Shown here piece after piece: positions 19,064 through 27,738 of a stretch of 64,000 bases of DNA; the stretch's first letter is position 1, and each line of letters begins with the position of its first letter. Under the pieces are notes generated by a model. The model was not told where the DNA came from. It did no database searches and saw only the letters and a program-made list of their open reading frames with translations. The DNA comes from Rhizobium sp. NFR07 (GTDB lineage Bacteria; Pseudomonadota; Alphaproteobacteria; Rhizobiales; Rhizobiaceae): assembly GCF_900111905.1 (NCBI RefSeq), contig NZ_FOKM01000001.1, forward strand, positions 248,001 to 312,000, read 5' to 3'. The position numbers and the translations under genes were made by a program.

Positions 19064-19081
19064 TTATATAAATTTATATAA
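19064..19081. promoter_or_regulatory. 18-bp AT-rich perfect palindrome, probable ArsR operator
   Basis: TTATATAAATTTATATAA is a perfect palindrome placed between the ArsR gene and the sulfonate operon, 15-24 bases before the start of the latter. BigR-type repressors are known to bind AT-rich palindromes that overlap the -10 region, which fits. Binding here would block transcription in both directions. Confidence 0.6.
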
Positions 19082-19095
19082 CAACAATCAACGAG

Positions 19096-19935
19096 GTGAA
19101 CGCTTTGGTCTTCAGGATCGGTCATCATCCGAACAATCTGCACCTTCGTCTGGCGTCGTTATGGCCCGGCGCATTCTCTGCCATGAAGCCGGAATTCGTC
19201 GGCTATGTCGAGGGCCGCGAGACGGCGGACCGCATGGCGCGAGGCGAATTCGACGTCGGCGGAACCGGTTCGACGCCACCCATTCTTGCTGCAGCATCCG
19301 GGCGCCCTGTCACCTATGCCGGCGCCTCTGCGCCGAGGCCCGCCAACGGTGCCATCCTGGTGTCGAAGACGTCCGAGATCGAAACTGTGGCCGATCTGAA
19401 GGGCAAGTCGGTGACGTTGGTCGACGGATCCTTCCTGACCTATTTCCTCGCCAAGCGACTTGAGGAAGCCGGGCTGAAGCTGACCGATGTCGAACGCCTC
19501 GACATTGAGCCCGTGGCGTCGCGCGAGGCTCTGCGCGAGGGGAAGGCAGCGGCCTGGCTTGCAATGGCTCCCCTTCTGGAGCAGTCGCTTGTCAGCGGCG
19601 AGTTTCGCGTCCTTGCCCATTGCGGCGATCTCATTCCCAATCGTTCGTTGTTCTGGACATTGGATGAACGCAAGCTTTCGAAGGACACGCTGGAGGAGTT
19701 TGCCGGTGAGTTGCAGCGTCTCGGCGCCGAGATCGCTGCCGACCCGGAAAAGGCTTCTGCCCTTCTTTCCGCCGGTGGCGACGAGAGCGAGCGGCGAGCA
19801 TGGACGCGCATCGTGTCCGAACGGAACTGGCAGGCGATCGGCGCCGGCGCACCGTTGCTTCAGGAACAGCAGGCGGAAGCAGACACGCTGTTTGCCCATG
19901 GCGATCTGAGCACCCGACTGACCATCGCGGCCTAA
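19096..19935 (+). CDS. SsuA/NMT1-like protein without signal peptide
   Basis: About 279 residues resembling aliphatic-sulfonate or taurine binding proteins (FDVGGTGSTPPILAAASG, then LKGKSVTLVDGSFLTYFLAKRLEEAGLKL). The family is normally periplasmic, yet this protein starts directly in the fold (VFRIGHHPNNLHLRLASLW) with no signal peptide. It is therefore predicted to stay in the cytoplasm, or else be exported in a way not visible here. The GTG at 19096 is the furthest start; the TTG at 19105 has a better-placed GAGG eight bases upstream. First gene of the ssu-like operon. A second, secreted SsuA-type protein ends the same operon, so the role of this copy is open. Confidence 0.75.
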   Translation: MNALVFRIGHHPNNLHLRLASLWPGAFSAMKPEFVGYVEGRETADRMARGEFDVGGTGSTPPILAAASGRPVTYAGASAPRPANGAILVSKTSEIETVADLKGKSVTLVDGSFLTYFLAKRLEEAGLKLTDVERLDIEPVASREALREGKAAAWLAMAPLLEQSLVSGEFRVLAHCGDLIPNRSLFWTLDERKLSKDTLEEFAGELQRLGAEIAADPEKASALLSAGGDESERRAWTRIVSERNWQAIGAGAPLLQEQQAEADTLFAHGDLSTRLTIAA

Positions 19936-19953
19936 AGAGCAAAGAGATTTGAT

Positions 19954-21087
19954 ATGAACGTATTGTGGTACATGTGCGCGCCGGATGGCGCATATCCATG
20001 GAAGCCGGAGGGCTCCCGCACGATTGATTACGGCTATTACAAACAGCTTGCCCAGGCCTATGACCATCTGGGATTTACCGGCGCGCTGTTTGCAACCGGC
20101 GCCCACGACGTCTGGCCGCTTGCCGGCGCATTGCTGCCTTATACGGAGCGGATGAAATTTCTCATCGCCTTCCATCCGGGCCTGATCGCGCCGACGCTTC
20201 TGGCCAAGATGGCGGCGACTTTCCAGGAATTTTCCGATGGCCGGCTGATGCTGAACGTCGTGTCCGGCGATGCCAAGATGCTCGGCGCCTATGGCATGAC
20301 GCTGCCGCATGACGAACGCTATCTGATGGCCGACGAATACCTGACCATCTGGCACCGGCTGATGGCCGGCGAAAGTGTCACCCACAAGGGCAAGTATTTC
20401 CAGACCGAGGGTGCGAAGCTGGCCTTGCCGGCCGGCTCGACGATCAAGCCGCCACCGCTCTGGTTCGGCGGTTCTTCCGACAGCGCCATCGAGGTCGCCG
20501 CCAAGCATGTGGAGACCTACCTCTCCTGGGGCGAGACTCCGGAGCAGATGGGCGACAAGGTGCAGAAGGTGAAAGCCCGCGCAGCGGAGCACGGCCGCGA
20601 ACTCACTTACGGCATCCGTCTCTATGTCATCGTCCGGCAGACCGACGAAAAGGCATGGGAAGCCGCTGCCGATCTCTACGAGCAGATGGACGACGCCGCG
20701 ATCGCCGCAAACCAGCGTTTCGTTTCCAACACGGATTCCGTCGGGCAGCAGAGGATGAGCGCCATGCATGGCGGCATCAAGCCCGCCAACCTGCGCGACC
20801 TTGAAATCGCACCGAACCTCTGGGCTGGTGTCGGCCTGGTTCGCCCCGGCCCGGGCACGGCCATCGTCGGGTCACCGGATACGGTCGTCCGCACGCTTGA
20901 AGCCTATCAGAAGGTCGGTGTAGACACCTTCATCCTGTCTGGCATGCCGCTGCTCGAAGAGGCCTATCGTTTCGGCGAAATGGTACTGCCGCGCCTGCCG
21001 GTTGCGCGCCTGACCCCGGAGCGCAAGCATTTCACCTGGTCGACCCTGTTCGATCGCGATCTCAACGGAAAGGCCGCCAATGGCTGA
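19954..21087 (+). CDS. FMNH2-dependent sulfonate/sulfone monooxygenase, SsuD-like
   Basis: A 377-residue luciferase-fold monooxygenase close to SsuD in length and in long conserved blocks (DSVGQQRMSAMHGG, LWAGVGLVRPGPGTA). SsuD releases sulfite from alkanesulfonates with FMNH2 supplied by a separate reductase. Compared with the E. coli active site recalled from memory, Arg226 (GIRL) and Arg297 (GVGLVR) are kept. The Cys54 position is lost in a short deletion (ATGAHDVW), His228 is Tyr (GIRLYVIVR) and Tyr331 is Met (SGMPLLEEAYR). The substrate may therefore differ, for example methanesulfonate, a sulfone or another organosulfur compound. No flavin reductase gene is nearby. Confidence 0.87.
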   Translation: MNVLWYMCAPDGAYPWKPEGSRTIDYGYYKQLAQAYDHLGFTGALFATGAHDVWPLAGALLPYTERMKFLIAFHPGLIAPTLLAKMAATFQEFSDGRLMLNVVSGDAKMLGAYGMTLPHDERYLMADEYLTIWHRLMAGESVTHKGKYFQTEGAKLALPAGSTIKPPPLWFGGSSDSAIEVAAKHVETYLSWGETPEQMGDKVQKVKARAAEHGRELTYGIRLYVIVRQTDEKAWEAAADLYEQMDDAAIAANQRFVSNTDSVGQQRMSAMHGGIKPANLRDLEIAPNLWAGVGLVRPGPGTAIVGSPDTVVRTLEAYQKVGVDTFILSGMPLLEEAYRFGEMVLPRLPVARLTPERKHFTWSTLFDRDLNGKAANG

Positions 21088-21919
21088 CAGCACCATTGCT
21101 GATCAGGACCTCGCGCATGACGAAGCCGGCGGTTCGCCGCCGGCCCGCCCTGGCAGCGGCCGCCTGATGCGATTTGCAGTTCGGCTCGCCTCGCCGGTGG
21201 CGATCATCGTGCTCTGGCAGGTTGCGAGCATGACTGGCCTTCTTTCGCCGCGCATTCTCGCGGCACCGAGCGAGATCGTCGCCGCCGCGAGCAAGCTGAT
21301 TGCGTCCGGCGAGCTGCTGACAGGGCTTGTCGTGTCCTTCCTACGGGTGCTGGCCGGGTTTTCCATCGCGCTCATCGTCGGCGTTCTTCTGGCGCTGGTC
21401 TCAGGGCTTTCCCGTCTGGGTGAATCCGTCATCGACCCGCCGATCCAGATGCTGAAGGCGATGCCGTTTCTTGGCCTCTTACCCCTATTCATCCTCTGGT
21501 TCGGTATCGGCGAGGCGCCGAAGATTGGTCTCGTTGCCTTCGGCGCTGTCTTCCCGATCTATCTTACCCTCCATGGCGGGATCCGAGGCATCGACAAGAA
21601 GCTGATCGAGGCGGGTCGCACGCTCGAACTTGGCACACTCGGCATCGTCCGCCATATCGTCATTCCCGGAGCACTGCCGTCACTGCTGGTCGGGATCCGC
21701 TACGGTCTCAGCGTCGCCTGGCTCAGCCTTGTCGTAGGAGAGCAGATCAATGCCTCGAGCGGCATCGGCTACATCATCACCTATGCACGTGATTTCCTTC
21801 AGACGGACATTATCGTTGTCTGCCTGCTGGTTTATGCGATCATGGGTCTTTTGACCGACGGCCTGGTGCGGGTGATCGAGGCCTATACGCTGCGCTGGCG
21901 TCCACAGGTGATCACATGA
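21080..21919 (+). CDS. ssuC: sulfonate ABC transporter permease
   Basis: A 279-residue permease of the SsuC/TauC class with about six helices and a conserved C-terminal block (LPSLLVGIRYGLSVAWLSLV and SSGIGYIITYARDF). It forms the membrane channel of an organosulfonate importer in the inner membrane. It overlaps the monooxygenase gene by eight bases and the ATPase gene by four (ATGA), indicating one tightly coupled operon. The first 35 residues are hydrophilic and Ala/Gly/Pro rich, as in many SsuC proteins. Confidence 0.91.
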   Translation: MADSTIADQDLAHDEAGGSPPARPGSGRLMRFAVRLASPVAIIVLWQVASMTGLLSPRILAAPSEIVAAASKLIASGELLTGLVVSFLRVLAGFSIALIVGVLLALVSGLSRLGESVIDPPIQMLKAMPFLGLLPLFILWFGIGEAPKIGLVAFGAVFPIYLTLHGGIRGIDKKLIEAGRTLELGTLGIVRHIVIPGALPSLLVGIRYGLSVAWLSLVVGEQINASSGIGYIITYARDFLQTDIIVVCLLVYAIMGLLTDGLVRVIEAYTLRWRPQVIT

Positions 21920-22620
21920 CCAATATTGTCGATATCAAGCAGCTTCACCGCTCCTTCGGCGGTCCGGCCGTTCTCGACGGCATCGATCTCAAGATCGCGC
22001 CGGGAGAATTCGTCGCACTTCTCGGTCGCAGCGGATCGGGAAAATCGACGCTGCTGCGCGTGCTTTCGGGTCTCGATACCGCCCCGGCCCAGAAACTCGT
22101 CATCCCGCAGCGCCGCTCCGTCGTCTTCCAGGAGCCGCGGCTTCTGCCCTGGAAGACGGTGATCGAAAACACCGCACTCGGCGTGCGCGGCGGGGACGCT
22201 CAATCCCTCGCCAGGCAGGCGCTTGCCGATGTCGGGCTGGCGCATCGACTGGATGCCTGGCCGTTGACGCTGTCAGGTGGAGAGGCGCAGCGCGCCGCAC
22301 TCGCCCGCGCCTTGGTGCGCGAACCCGAGCTGCTTTTGCTCGACGAGCCCTTCGCGGCGCTCGACGCGCTTACCCGGATCAAGATGCACGGGCTGGTCTT
22401 CGATCTATGGCGCAAGCACCATCCGGCCGTGCTGCTCGTCACCCATGACGTTTGGGAAGCGGTCGCGCTCGCAGACCGCATCCTCGTTCTCGACAGAGGA
22501 CGCTTCATCAGGGAAATCCGTGTTGATATCGATCACCCGCGCCGTCGCGGCGATCCGCAGACCAGTTCCATCGAAACCGAACTCCTTGGAGAACTCGGCG
22601 TCGAACCTTCGCATGCCTGA
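21916..22620 (+). CDS. ssuB: sulfonate ABC transporter ATP-binding protein
   Basis: A 234-residue ATPase of the SsuB/TauB class. Walker A GRSGSGKST, Q-loop region VVFQEPRLLPWK, signature LSGGEAQR, Walker B LLLDEPFAALDA and H-loop VTHDVWEA are all intact. It energises the SsuC-type permease for import of an organosulfonate. Translationally coupled to ssuC by an ATGA overlap. The gene for the binding protein follows 32 bases downstream. Confidence 0.93.
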   Translation: MTNIVDIKQLHRSFGGPAVLDGIDLKIAPGEFVALLGRSGSGKSTLLRVLSGLDTAPAQKLVIPQRRSVVFQEPRLLPWKTVIENTALGVRGGDAQSLARQALADVGLAHRLDAWPLTLSGGEAQRAALARALVREPELLLLDEPFAALDALTRIKMHGLVFDLWRKHHPAVLLVTHDVWEAVALADRILVLDRGRFIREIRVDIDHPRRRGDPQTSSIETELLGELGVEPSHA

Positions 22621-22652
22621 CACCCACGCCAAACGGCAGATTGGAATTTGAG

Positions 22653-23603
22653 ATGATCAAGAAGCGTATATTCCTCGCCGCACTGGCACTTGCGGCGGTG
22701 ACCAGCCTCGCCCCGGCGGTTCAGGCGGCAGACCAGGTCGTTCGGATCGGCTGGCTACGCGGCCCGAACGACATCACGCTGGCAAAGTCGCGCGGCACGG
22801 TGGAAAAAGCGCTCGCCGACAAGGGCATCAAGGTCGAATGGGCCGGTCCGTTCCCGGCGGCAGCTCCCGCCTTCGAGGCGCTGAATGCCGGAGCGATCGA
22901 CATCACGGCCGGCAGCTCGACCTCTGCCATCGCAGCACTCGCCGCCAAGATTCCGCTGGTCGTCTTCGCCTACCAGAAGATGGCACCAGGATCCGAGGGC
23001 ATCGTCGCGAAAGCGGATTCCGGCATCACCTCGATCAAGGATCTCGCCGGCAAGAAGGTCGCGGTCAATCGCGGCGGCACCGGCGAATACCTTCTGATGC
23101 GCGGTCTCGAAACCAATGGCGTCGATCCGAAGAGCGTGCAGCGGGTCTATCTCAGCCCGAGCGATAGTGGCCCGAGCTTTACCCAGGGCCATGTCGACGC
23201 CTGGGCGACCTGGGATCCGTTCCTGACGATCGCTGAGAAGGCCTATGACGGCAAGGTCGTGGCAGATGGTGCGGCCATCAAGTCGGACAATGCCGTCGTG
23301 CTGGTCGCGAGCAGCGAGTTCGCCACAGGCAAGGCAGACCAGCTGCAGTTCGTTTTCGACGTGATCAAGTCGGAAAATGCCTGGGCGGTCGCCAACAAGG
23401 CGGAAGCGGGTGCGATCTGGGCCAAGGAAATGAACGTGCCGGCGGACCTCGGCCCCAAGATCGGTGAGAACAACGCGGTGCCGACGACCGCCGTTTCAGA
23501 GGCCGACGTACAGCAGATCGGCGCAGTGGCCAAATGGTATGCGGAGAGCGGCATCATTCCCGCCTTGCCGGATGTTGCCTCGGGCGTAGTCTCACTGAAG
23601 TGA
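22653..23603 (+). CDS. ssuA: sulfonate ABC transporter periplasmic binding protein
   Basis: A 316-residue binding protein of the SsuA family with a clear signal peptide (MIKKRIFLAALALAAVTSLA, cleavage after VQA). The mature sequence starts ADQVVRIGWLRGPNDITLAK and contains the typical GAIDITAGSSTSAIAALAA and KKVAVNRGGTGEYLL blocks. It delivers an alkanesulfonate or similar organosulfur compound to SsuBC. The ATG at 22653 is chosen because it begins the signal peptide; four codons of open frame lie upstream. It is the last gene of the operon. Confidence 0.91.
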   Translation: MIKKRIFLAALALAAVTSLAPAVQAADQVVRIGWLRGPNDITLAKSRGTVEKALADKGIKVEWAGPFPAAAPAFEALNAGAIDITAGSSTSAIAALAAKIPLVVFAYQKMAPGSEGIVAKADSGITSIKDLAGKKVAVNRGGTGEYLLMRGLETNGVDPKSVQRVYLSPSDSGPSFTQGHVDAWATWDPFLTIAEKAYDGKVVADGAAIKSDNAVVLVASSEFATGKADQLQFVFDVIKSENAWAVANKAEAGAIWAKEMNVPADLGPKIGENNAVPTTAVSEADVQQIGAVAKWYAESGIIPALPDVASGVVSLK

Positions 23604-23612
23604 TGAAAGATA

Positions 23613-23647
23613 TCGGATGGTGGCGCTAAAGTGTTGCTGCCATCCGA
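23613..23647 (+). terminator. hairpin after the ssu-like operon
   Basis: TCGGATGG (23613-23620) and CCATCCGA (23640-23647) form an 8-bp stem 10 bases after the ssuA stop. There is no T run after it, so termination may not be intrinsic. It lies in the convergent spacer with the peptide-ATPase gene. Confidence 0.4.
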
Positions 23648-23745
23648 CACACTGGCTGAGTTTCGTTGTCCCGCGGACCGCCAACCATCAAGCTAGACAG
23701 CCTGCACTCTTCAGCGCCAATGAGCGGGACGATTTTGGTTCATCA

Positions 23746-25356
23746 TTACGCCGATCGTTGCATCTTTCCCGGGATCGCTGCCAGAAGCTGCTTCGTGTAA
23801 TCGTTCTGCGGGTCCGATATAAGGGCCGCAGAGGGGCGCAGTTCAACGATCTCGCCGCGTTGCATGACCGCGATCCGGTCGCAGACCTGTGCTGCAACAT
23901 GCAGGTCGTGGGTGATGAACAGCATCGCCAGATCGAGCTTGCCCTTGAGCTCTTCCAGAAGTTCCAGCACCTGTTTCTGGATCGTGACATCAAGTGCCGA
24001 AACAGACTCGTCGGCAATCAATACGTCCGGCTTCAGCGCGAGTGCTCTCGCCAATCCGATGCGCTGGCGCTGGCCGCCGGAAAATTCGTGCGGCAGACGA
24101 TCGATGGCGCGAGCGTCGAGCCCGACCAGTTTCAGGAGATCCGCAGCTTGCTGCAGAGCTTCGCCTTTCGATACGCCGTGGGCAATAGGGCCATCAGCAA
24201 TGCTGAGCCCTACCTTTCGGCGAGGATTGAGCGATGCGAAAGGATCCTGAAATACCATCTGAATGCGCTTGCGCGCCTGGCGCAAACCGCTTGAAGGAAG
24301 CGCGCCGAAATCCTCTCCGCCAAGCAGGATGCGGCCATCGTCAGGCTCCACCAGGCGCGTGACAAGCCGCGCGATCGTCGATTTTCCCGAACCGGATTCA
24401 CCGATGATGCCGAGTGTTTCGCCGCGCCGGATCTCGAAGCTGACATCCTTCACCGCATGGACGATGCGCTTCGGCTTGAAGAGGCTCCCCCCTGTTACAT
24501 AAGTCTTGTGCAGATGTTCGACAGAGATCGCGATGGTCTTGTCGTTTAGCGGCTGACGGGCCGGCGGAACGCCATTCGGGACTGCGGCGAGAAGTGCTTT
24601 GGTATAGTCATGGCTCGGCCGACGCAGCACTTCTTCTGCAGTGCCCTGCTCGACGACGATTCCCTTCTGCAGCACCAGCACCTCATCGGCGATGTCGGCC
24701 ACGACGCCGAAATCATGGGTGATAAAGATCACCGACATACCGCGTCGCTGCTGAATCTCTCGGATCAGCTTGAGGATCTGTGCTTGAGTGGTCACGTCGA
24801 GCGCCGTCGTCGGCTCGTCGGCAATCAACACGGTCGGTTCAAGCGCGAGCGCCATGGCGATCATCGCGCGCTGGCGCTGGCCACCGGAAAGCTGGTGAGG
24901 GAAGCTCTGGATGATACGCGGCGGATCCGGCAAGCCGACTTCGTTCGCCAGCTTGACCGCCTGCGCCCGACGTTCATCCGGCGTCAGCAGACCGTGGGCT
25001 TCGAACACTTCCGCGATCTGGTCGACGATACGCATCGACGGGTTGAGCGCCGTCATCGGCTCCTGGAAGATCATGCCGATCCGGCGGCCGCGCAGAGCGC
25101 GCAGGCTTTCCTTGCCCGCCTTCAGCAGATCGCGGCCATCGAACAGGATCTCGCCGCCGGCAATGCGGATTGCCTTCGGCAGAAGCCCCATGACAGTCTG
25201 CGCGCAGAGCGATTTTCCCGATCCGGACTCGCCGACGATGCAGAGTATCTTCCGCTCGGCGAGGTCGAAAGTCAGGTCATCGAGCGCATACTTGCGGTCG
25301 CCACCCGCGGGAAGAGCCAGTCGAAGGTTTTTGACCGTCAGGACGGAAAGAGACAT
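23746..25356 (-). CDS. dipeptide/glutathione-type ABC transporter, fused double ATPase
   Basis: A 536-residue protein with two complete ATPase domains (residues about 1-260 and 270-530), as in GsiA and YejF. Both have intact motifs: [12 protein letters not shown] and [12 protein letters not shown] for Walker A, LSGGQRQR and FSGGQRQR for the signature, and [11 protein letters not shown] and [11 protein letters not shown] for Walker B. It powers uptake of peptides or peptide-like compounds. The matching binding protein and two permeases are encoded on the other strand at 29.1-32.5 kb, on the far side of the ROK regulator, so the transporter is split over the two arms of a divergon. Follows the hydrolase gene by 11 bases. 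Confidence 0.92.
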   Translation of the reverse strand: MSLSVLTVKNLRLALPAGGDRKYALDDLTFDLAERKILCIVGESGSGKSLCAQTVMGLLPKAIRIAGGEILFDGRDLLKAGKESLRALRGRRIGMIFQEPMTALNPSMRIVDQIAEVFEAHGLLTPDERRAQAVKLANEVGLPDPPRIIQSFPHQLSGGQRQRAMIAMALALEPTVLIADEPTTALDVTTQAQILKLIREIQQRRGMSVIFITHDFGVVADIADEVLVLQKGIVVEQGTAEEVLRRPSHDYTKALLAAVPNGVPPARQPLNDKTIAISVEHLHKTYVTGGSLFKPKRIVHAVKDVSFEIRRGETLGIIGESGSGKSTIARLVTRLVEPDDGRILLGGEDFGALPSSGLRQARKRIQMVFQDPFASLNPRRKVGLSIADGPIAHGVSKGEALQQAADLLKLVGLDARAIDRLPHEFSGGQRQRIGLARALALKPDVLIADESVSALDVTIQKQVLELLEELKGKLDLAMLFITHDLHVAAQVCDRIAVMQRGEIVELRPSAALISDPQNDYTKQLLAAIPGKMQRSA

Positions 25357-25367
25357 TCTTCTTTACC

Positions 25368-26957
25368 TCAGTAACCGAGCGCGACCCCGTCCTTGCGGTG
25401 GTCGGATGCCCCCAGAAGAACGCCGCGTTCGTAATCGATCATGATTGCCTGGCAGCCGCCGATCGGCTCATCCGCCCATTCCGTGACGTGACCGCGCCGT
25501 TCGAGATCCGCCTTCACGTCCTCGGAAATCGTCGGCTCGAGGCTAAGCTTACCGTTGAGGCAGAAGCTGCGCGGCTGGTCGCTTGCCTGCTGCGGATCCA
25601 GATCCCGGTCGAGGATCTGGCTGAGGAGGTGAGCATGGCCGGCAGCTTGGTACTGGCCACCCATGACACCGAATGCCATGCGGGTGCGCCCGTTCTCGGC
25701 GAGCTGGGCCGGAATGATCGTGTGGAAGGGCAGCTTGCCTGGACCTATCGCATTCGGATGGCCCTGCTTCACGACGAAGCCCGCGCCGCGGTTCTGCAGC
25801 AGCACACCGGACTTCGGCGCATAGATGCCGCTGCCGAATGCGAAGAAAACGGAGTTGATCAGTGACATGGTGTTGCCGTCACGGTCGACCACCGAGACAT
25901 AGACGGTGTCCTTATGCTCCGGACCATCCCACAAGCCGGGTGCCGTTGTCCTGTCGAGGCTGATTTGCGCCCGAATGGTCTCGACGGAGCGATCGGAAAG
26001 GAGCTCGTCGATATCAAAGGTGATATGCTGCGGGTCCGCGATCAGCTGGTCGCGCTTCGCATAAGCAGCCTTGCTGGCCTCGGCCAGAAGATGGATGCGA
26101 TCGGCTTCGGAGAGCTTCGGATCGCGAAGATCGAAGCCGTCGAGAATGCGGGCAATAAGCAGTGCAGCCAGCCCCTGCCCGTTTGGCGGGCATTCGAGCA
26201 GATCCATACCGCGATAGCCGGCAATGATCGGCGCTGTTTCGAAGGCGCGGTAGGATGAGAAATCGCTTTCTTCATGCAGCCCGCCAAGCGACTTCAAGAG
26301 TGAGGTGATCTCCTCGGCGATGGAGCCTGTGTAGAACGCGTCGCGGCCCTGGTCAGCGATCCGTCGCAAGGTGGCGGCGAGCGCCGGATTGGTCATTCGC
26401 TCGCCTGTTCTCGGCGCGGCACCATTCGGGAGAAAATAGGCGGCCGCGTCCGGATATTTCGCCACGCGGTTGGAATAGCGCACCCAGTCGAGTTCGACGC
26501 GTGGCGTGATGCAATAACCATTTTCGGCAGCGTCGATGGCCGGCGCGAGTACGCGTCCCATGTCACGCCCGCCATAGGTTCCGACCAGATGGCACCAGGC
26601 ATCGACGGCACCGGGCACGGTAACCGAATGCGGGCTGTCATCGGCGATTGTCGTGATGCCGTTTTCCAGGAAATAGTCGAGCTTGGCGCCCATAGGCGCG
26701 CGACCGGAGCCGTTCAGCGCAATCGGCTTTCCGCCTGCCGGCGTATAGAGAGCGAAACAGTCGCCGCCGATGCCGGTCATGTGCGGATCGATTACAGATT
26801 GCAGTGCGACGGCCGCCACAGCCGCATCGACGGCATTGCCGCCGGCACGCAAGATATCGACAGCCGCAAGCGTGGCCTGCGGATGGGAGGTTGCCGCCAT
26901 GCCGCGATCAGAGATCGCCACCGACCGGCCTGGCTTGAAGAAATCACGCTGCTGCAT
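25368..26957 (-). CDS. gamma-glutamyltransferase-family hydrolase
   Basis: A 529-residue Ntn-hydrolase of the GGT family, which self-cleaves in front of a threonine to give two subunits and acts on gamma-glutamyl or related amide bonds. The nucleophile Thr is in KDTVYVSVVDRDGN (about residue 353 counted from the upstream GTG at 26963). The FGSGI and GVMGGQYQAAGH blocks are also present. No signal peptide is visible, unlike E. coli Ggt. The segment that in E. coli carries the substrate-binding Asp pair (QMDDF) reads NRGAGF here, so a classical glutathione activity is doubtful; this is the pattern of YwrD-like members. The ATG at 26957 or the GTG at 26963 may start it; both overlap the nagB-like stop. 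Confidence 0.85.
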   Translation of the reverse strand: MQQRDFFKPGRSVAISDRGMAATSHPQATLAAVDILRAGGNAVDAAVAAVALQSVIDPHMTGIGGDCFALYTPAGGKPIALNGSGRAPMGAKLDYFLENGITTIADDSPHSVTVPGAVDAWCHLVGTYGGRDMGRVLAPAIDAAENGYCITPRVELDWVRYSNRVAKYPDAAAYFLPNGAAPRTGERMTNPALAATLRRIADQGRDAFYTGSIAEEITSLLKSLGGLHEESDFSSYRAFETAPIIAGYRGMDLLECPPNGQGLAALLIARILDGFDLRDPKLSEADRIHLLAEASKAAYAKRDQLIADPQHITFDIDELLSDRSVETIRAQISLDRTTAPGLWDGPEHKDTVYVSVVDRDGNTMSLINSVFFAFGSGIYAPKSGVLLQNRGAGFVVKQGHPNAIGPGKLPFHTIIPAQLAENGRTRMAFGVMGGQYQAAGHAHLLSQILDRDLDPQQASDQPRSFCLNGKLSLEPTISEDVKADLERRGHVTEWADEPIGGCQAIMIDYERGVLLGASDHRKDGVALGY

Positions 26958-27738
26958 GGGCACTCCCTCTCATGTCCAATTGCTCGAAATTCAGATTAGC
27001 GGCCGCAGCCTTATCGCAGAAGACCGTCACTGCGCCATGCCGTTGCAGCGCGGAAGCGGGGCAGTCGAGACTGATCGGCCCTTCCAGCATTGCCGCGAGC
27101 GCTTCGGCTTTAGCAGATCCCGTCGCAAGCAACACGATCTCGCGCGCGTCGAGAATGGTGCCGATGCCCATCGTCAACGCGGTCGCCGGCGGTTCTTCAC
27201 CTTCAGGAAAATCAGGACGATTTGCATCGATCGTAGATAATGCGAGCTGCACCTCGCGGGTCCTGCTATCATGCGACGAGCCCGGCTCGTTGAACCCGAT
27301 ATGACCGTTGCGGCCGATACCAAGCAATTGCAGGTCTATCCCGCCGCTCTCGGCGATTAGCTGTTCATAGGTTTCGGCTGCCGCATCGAGATCGGGTGCC
27401 ATGCCGTCGGGAATATGCGTTCGGGCCGTGGCGATATCGACATGATCGAATAAAAGCTCGCGCATGTAATGGGCGAAGCTTGCCGGATGGTGTGCAGCGA
27501 GCCCGACATATTCGTCGAGATTGAAGCAGCGCAAGTGGCGCCAGGAAGGCGCACCGGCTCGCTCGACCAGTTTCCTGTAGACCAAACGTGGCGTGGCGCC
27601 CGTTGCGAGACCTAGGGTAATGGCCGGTCTTGCAAGCATTCGCTGCTCGATAAGGTCGGCGACCGCATTGGACGCCATCTCTGCGGTCTGAAAGACCCTG
27701 ACGATGGGGCGATTGACTTCGTGCAGCGCCGGGGTCAT
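26944..27738 (-). CDS. nagB: glucosamine-6-phosphate deaminase, NagB type
   Basis: A 264-residue sugar-phosphate isomerase/deaminase. NagB converts glucosamine-6-phosphate to fructose-6-phosphate and ammonia in the cytoplasm. Landmarks are GLATGATPRLVYRKL (phosphate loop), CFNLDEYVGL (general-base Asp) and GIGRNGHIGFNEPGSS (catalytic His and Glu, with Asn at the position that is Asp in E. coli, as in many bacterial NagB). The ATG at 27738 overlaps the ROK stop (ATGA); an open frame further upstream is only overlap with the ROK gene. Its stop overlaps the start of the GGT-family gene, so the three genes are co-translated. Confidence 0.9.
   Translation of the reverse strand: MTPALHEVNRPIVRVFQTAEMASNAVADLIEQRMLARPAITLGLATGATPRLVYRKLVERAGAPSWRHLRCFNLDEYVGLAAHHPASFAHYMRELLFDHVDIATARTHIPDGMAPDLDAAAETYEQLIAESGGIDLQLLGIGRNGHIGFNEPGSSHDSRTREVQLALSTIDANRPDFPEGEEPPATALTMGIGTILDAREIVLLATGSAKAEALAAMLEGPISLDCPASALQRHGAVTVFCDKAAAANLNFEQLDMRGSAHAAA

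Noticed and set aside
19159..20769. 536-codon minus-strand frame across the ssu-like genes
   Set aside because: Antisense of two clearly recognised genes and without similarity to any family.
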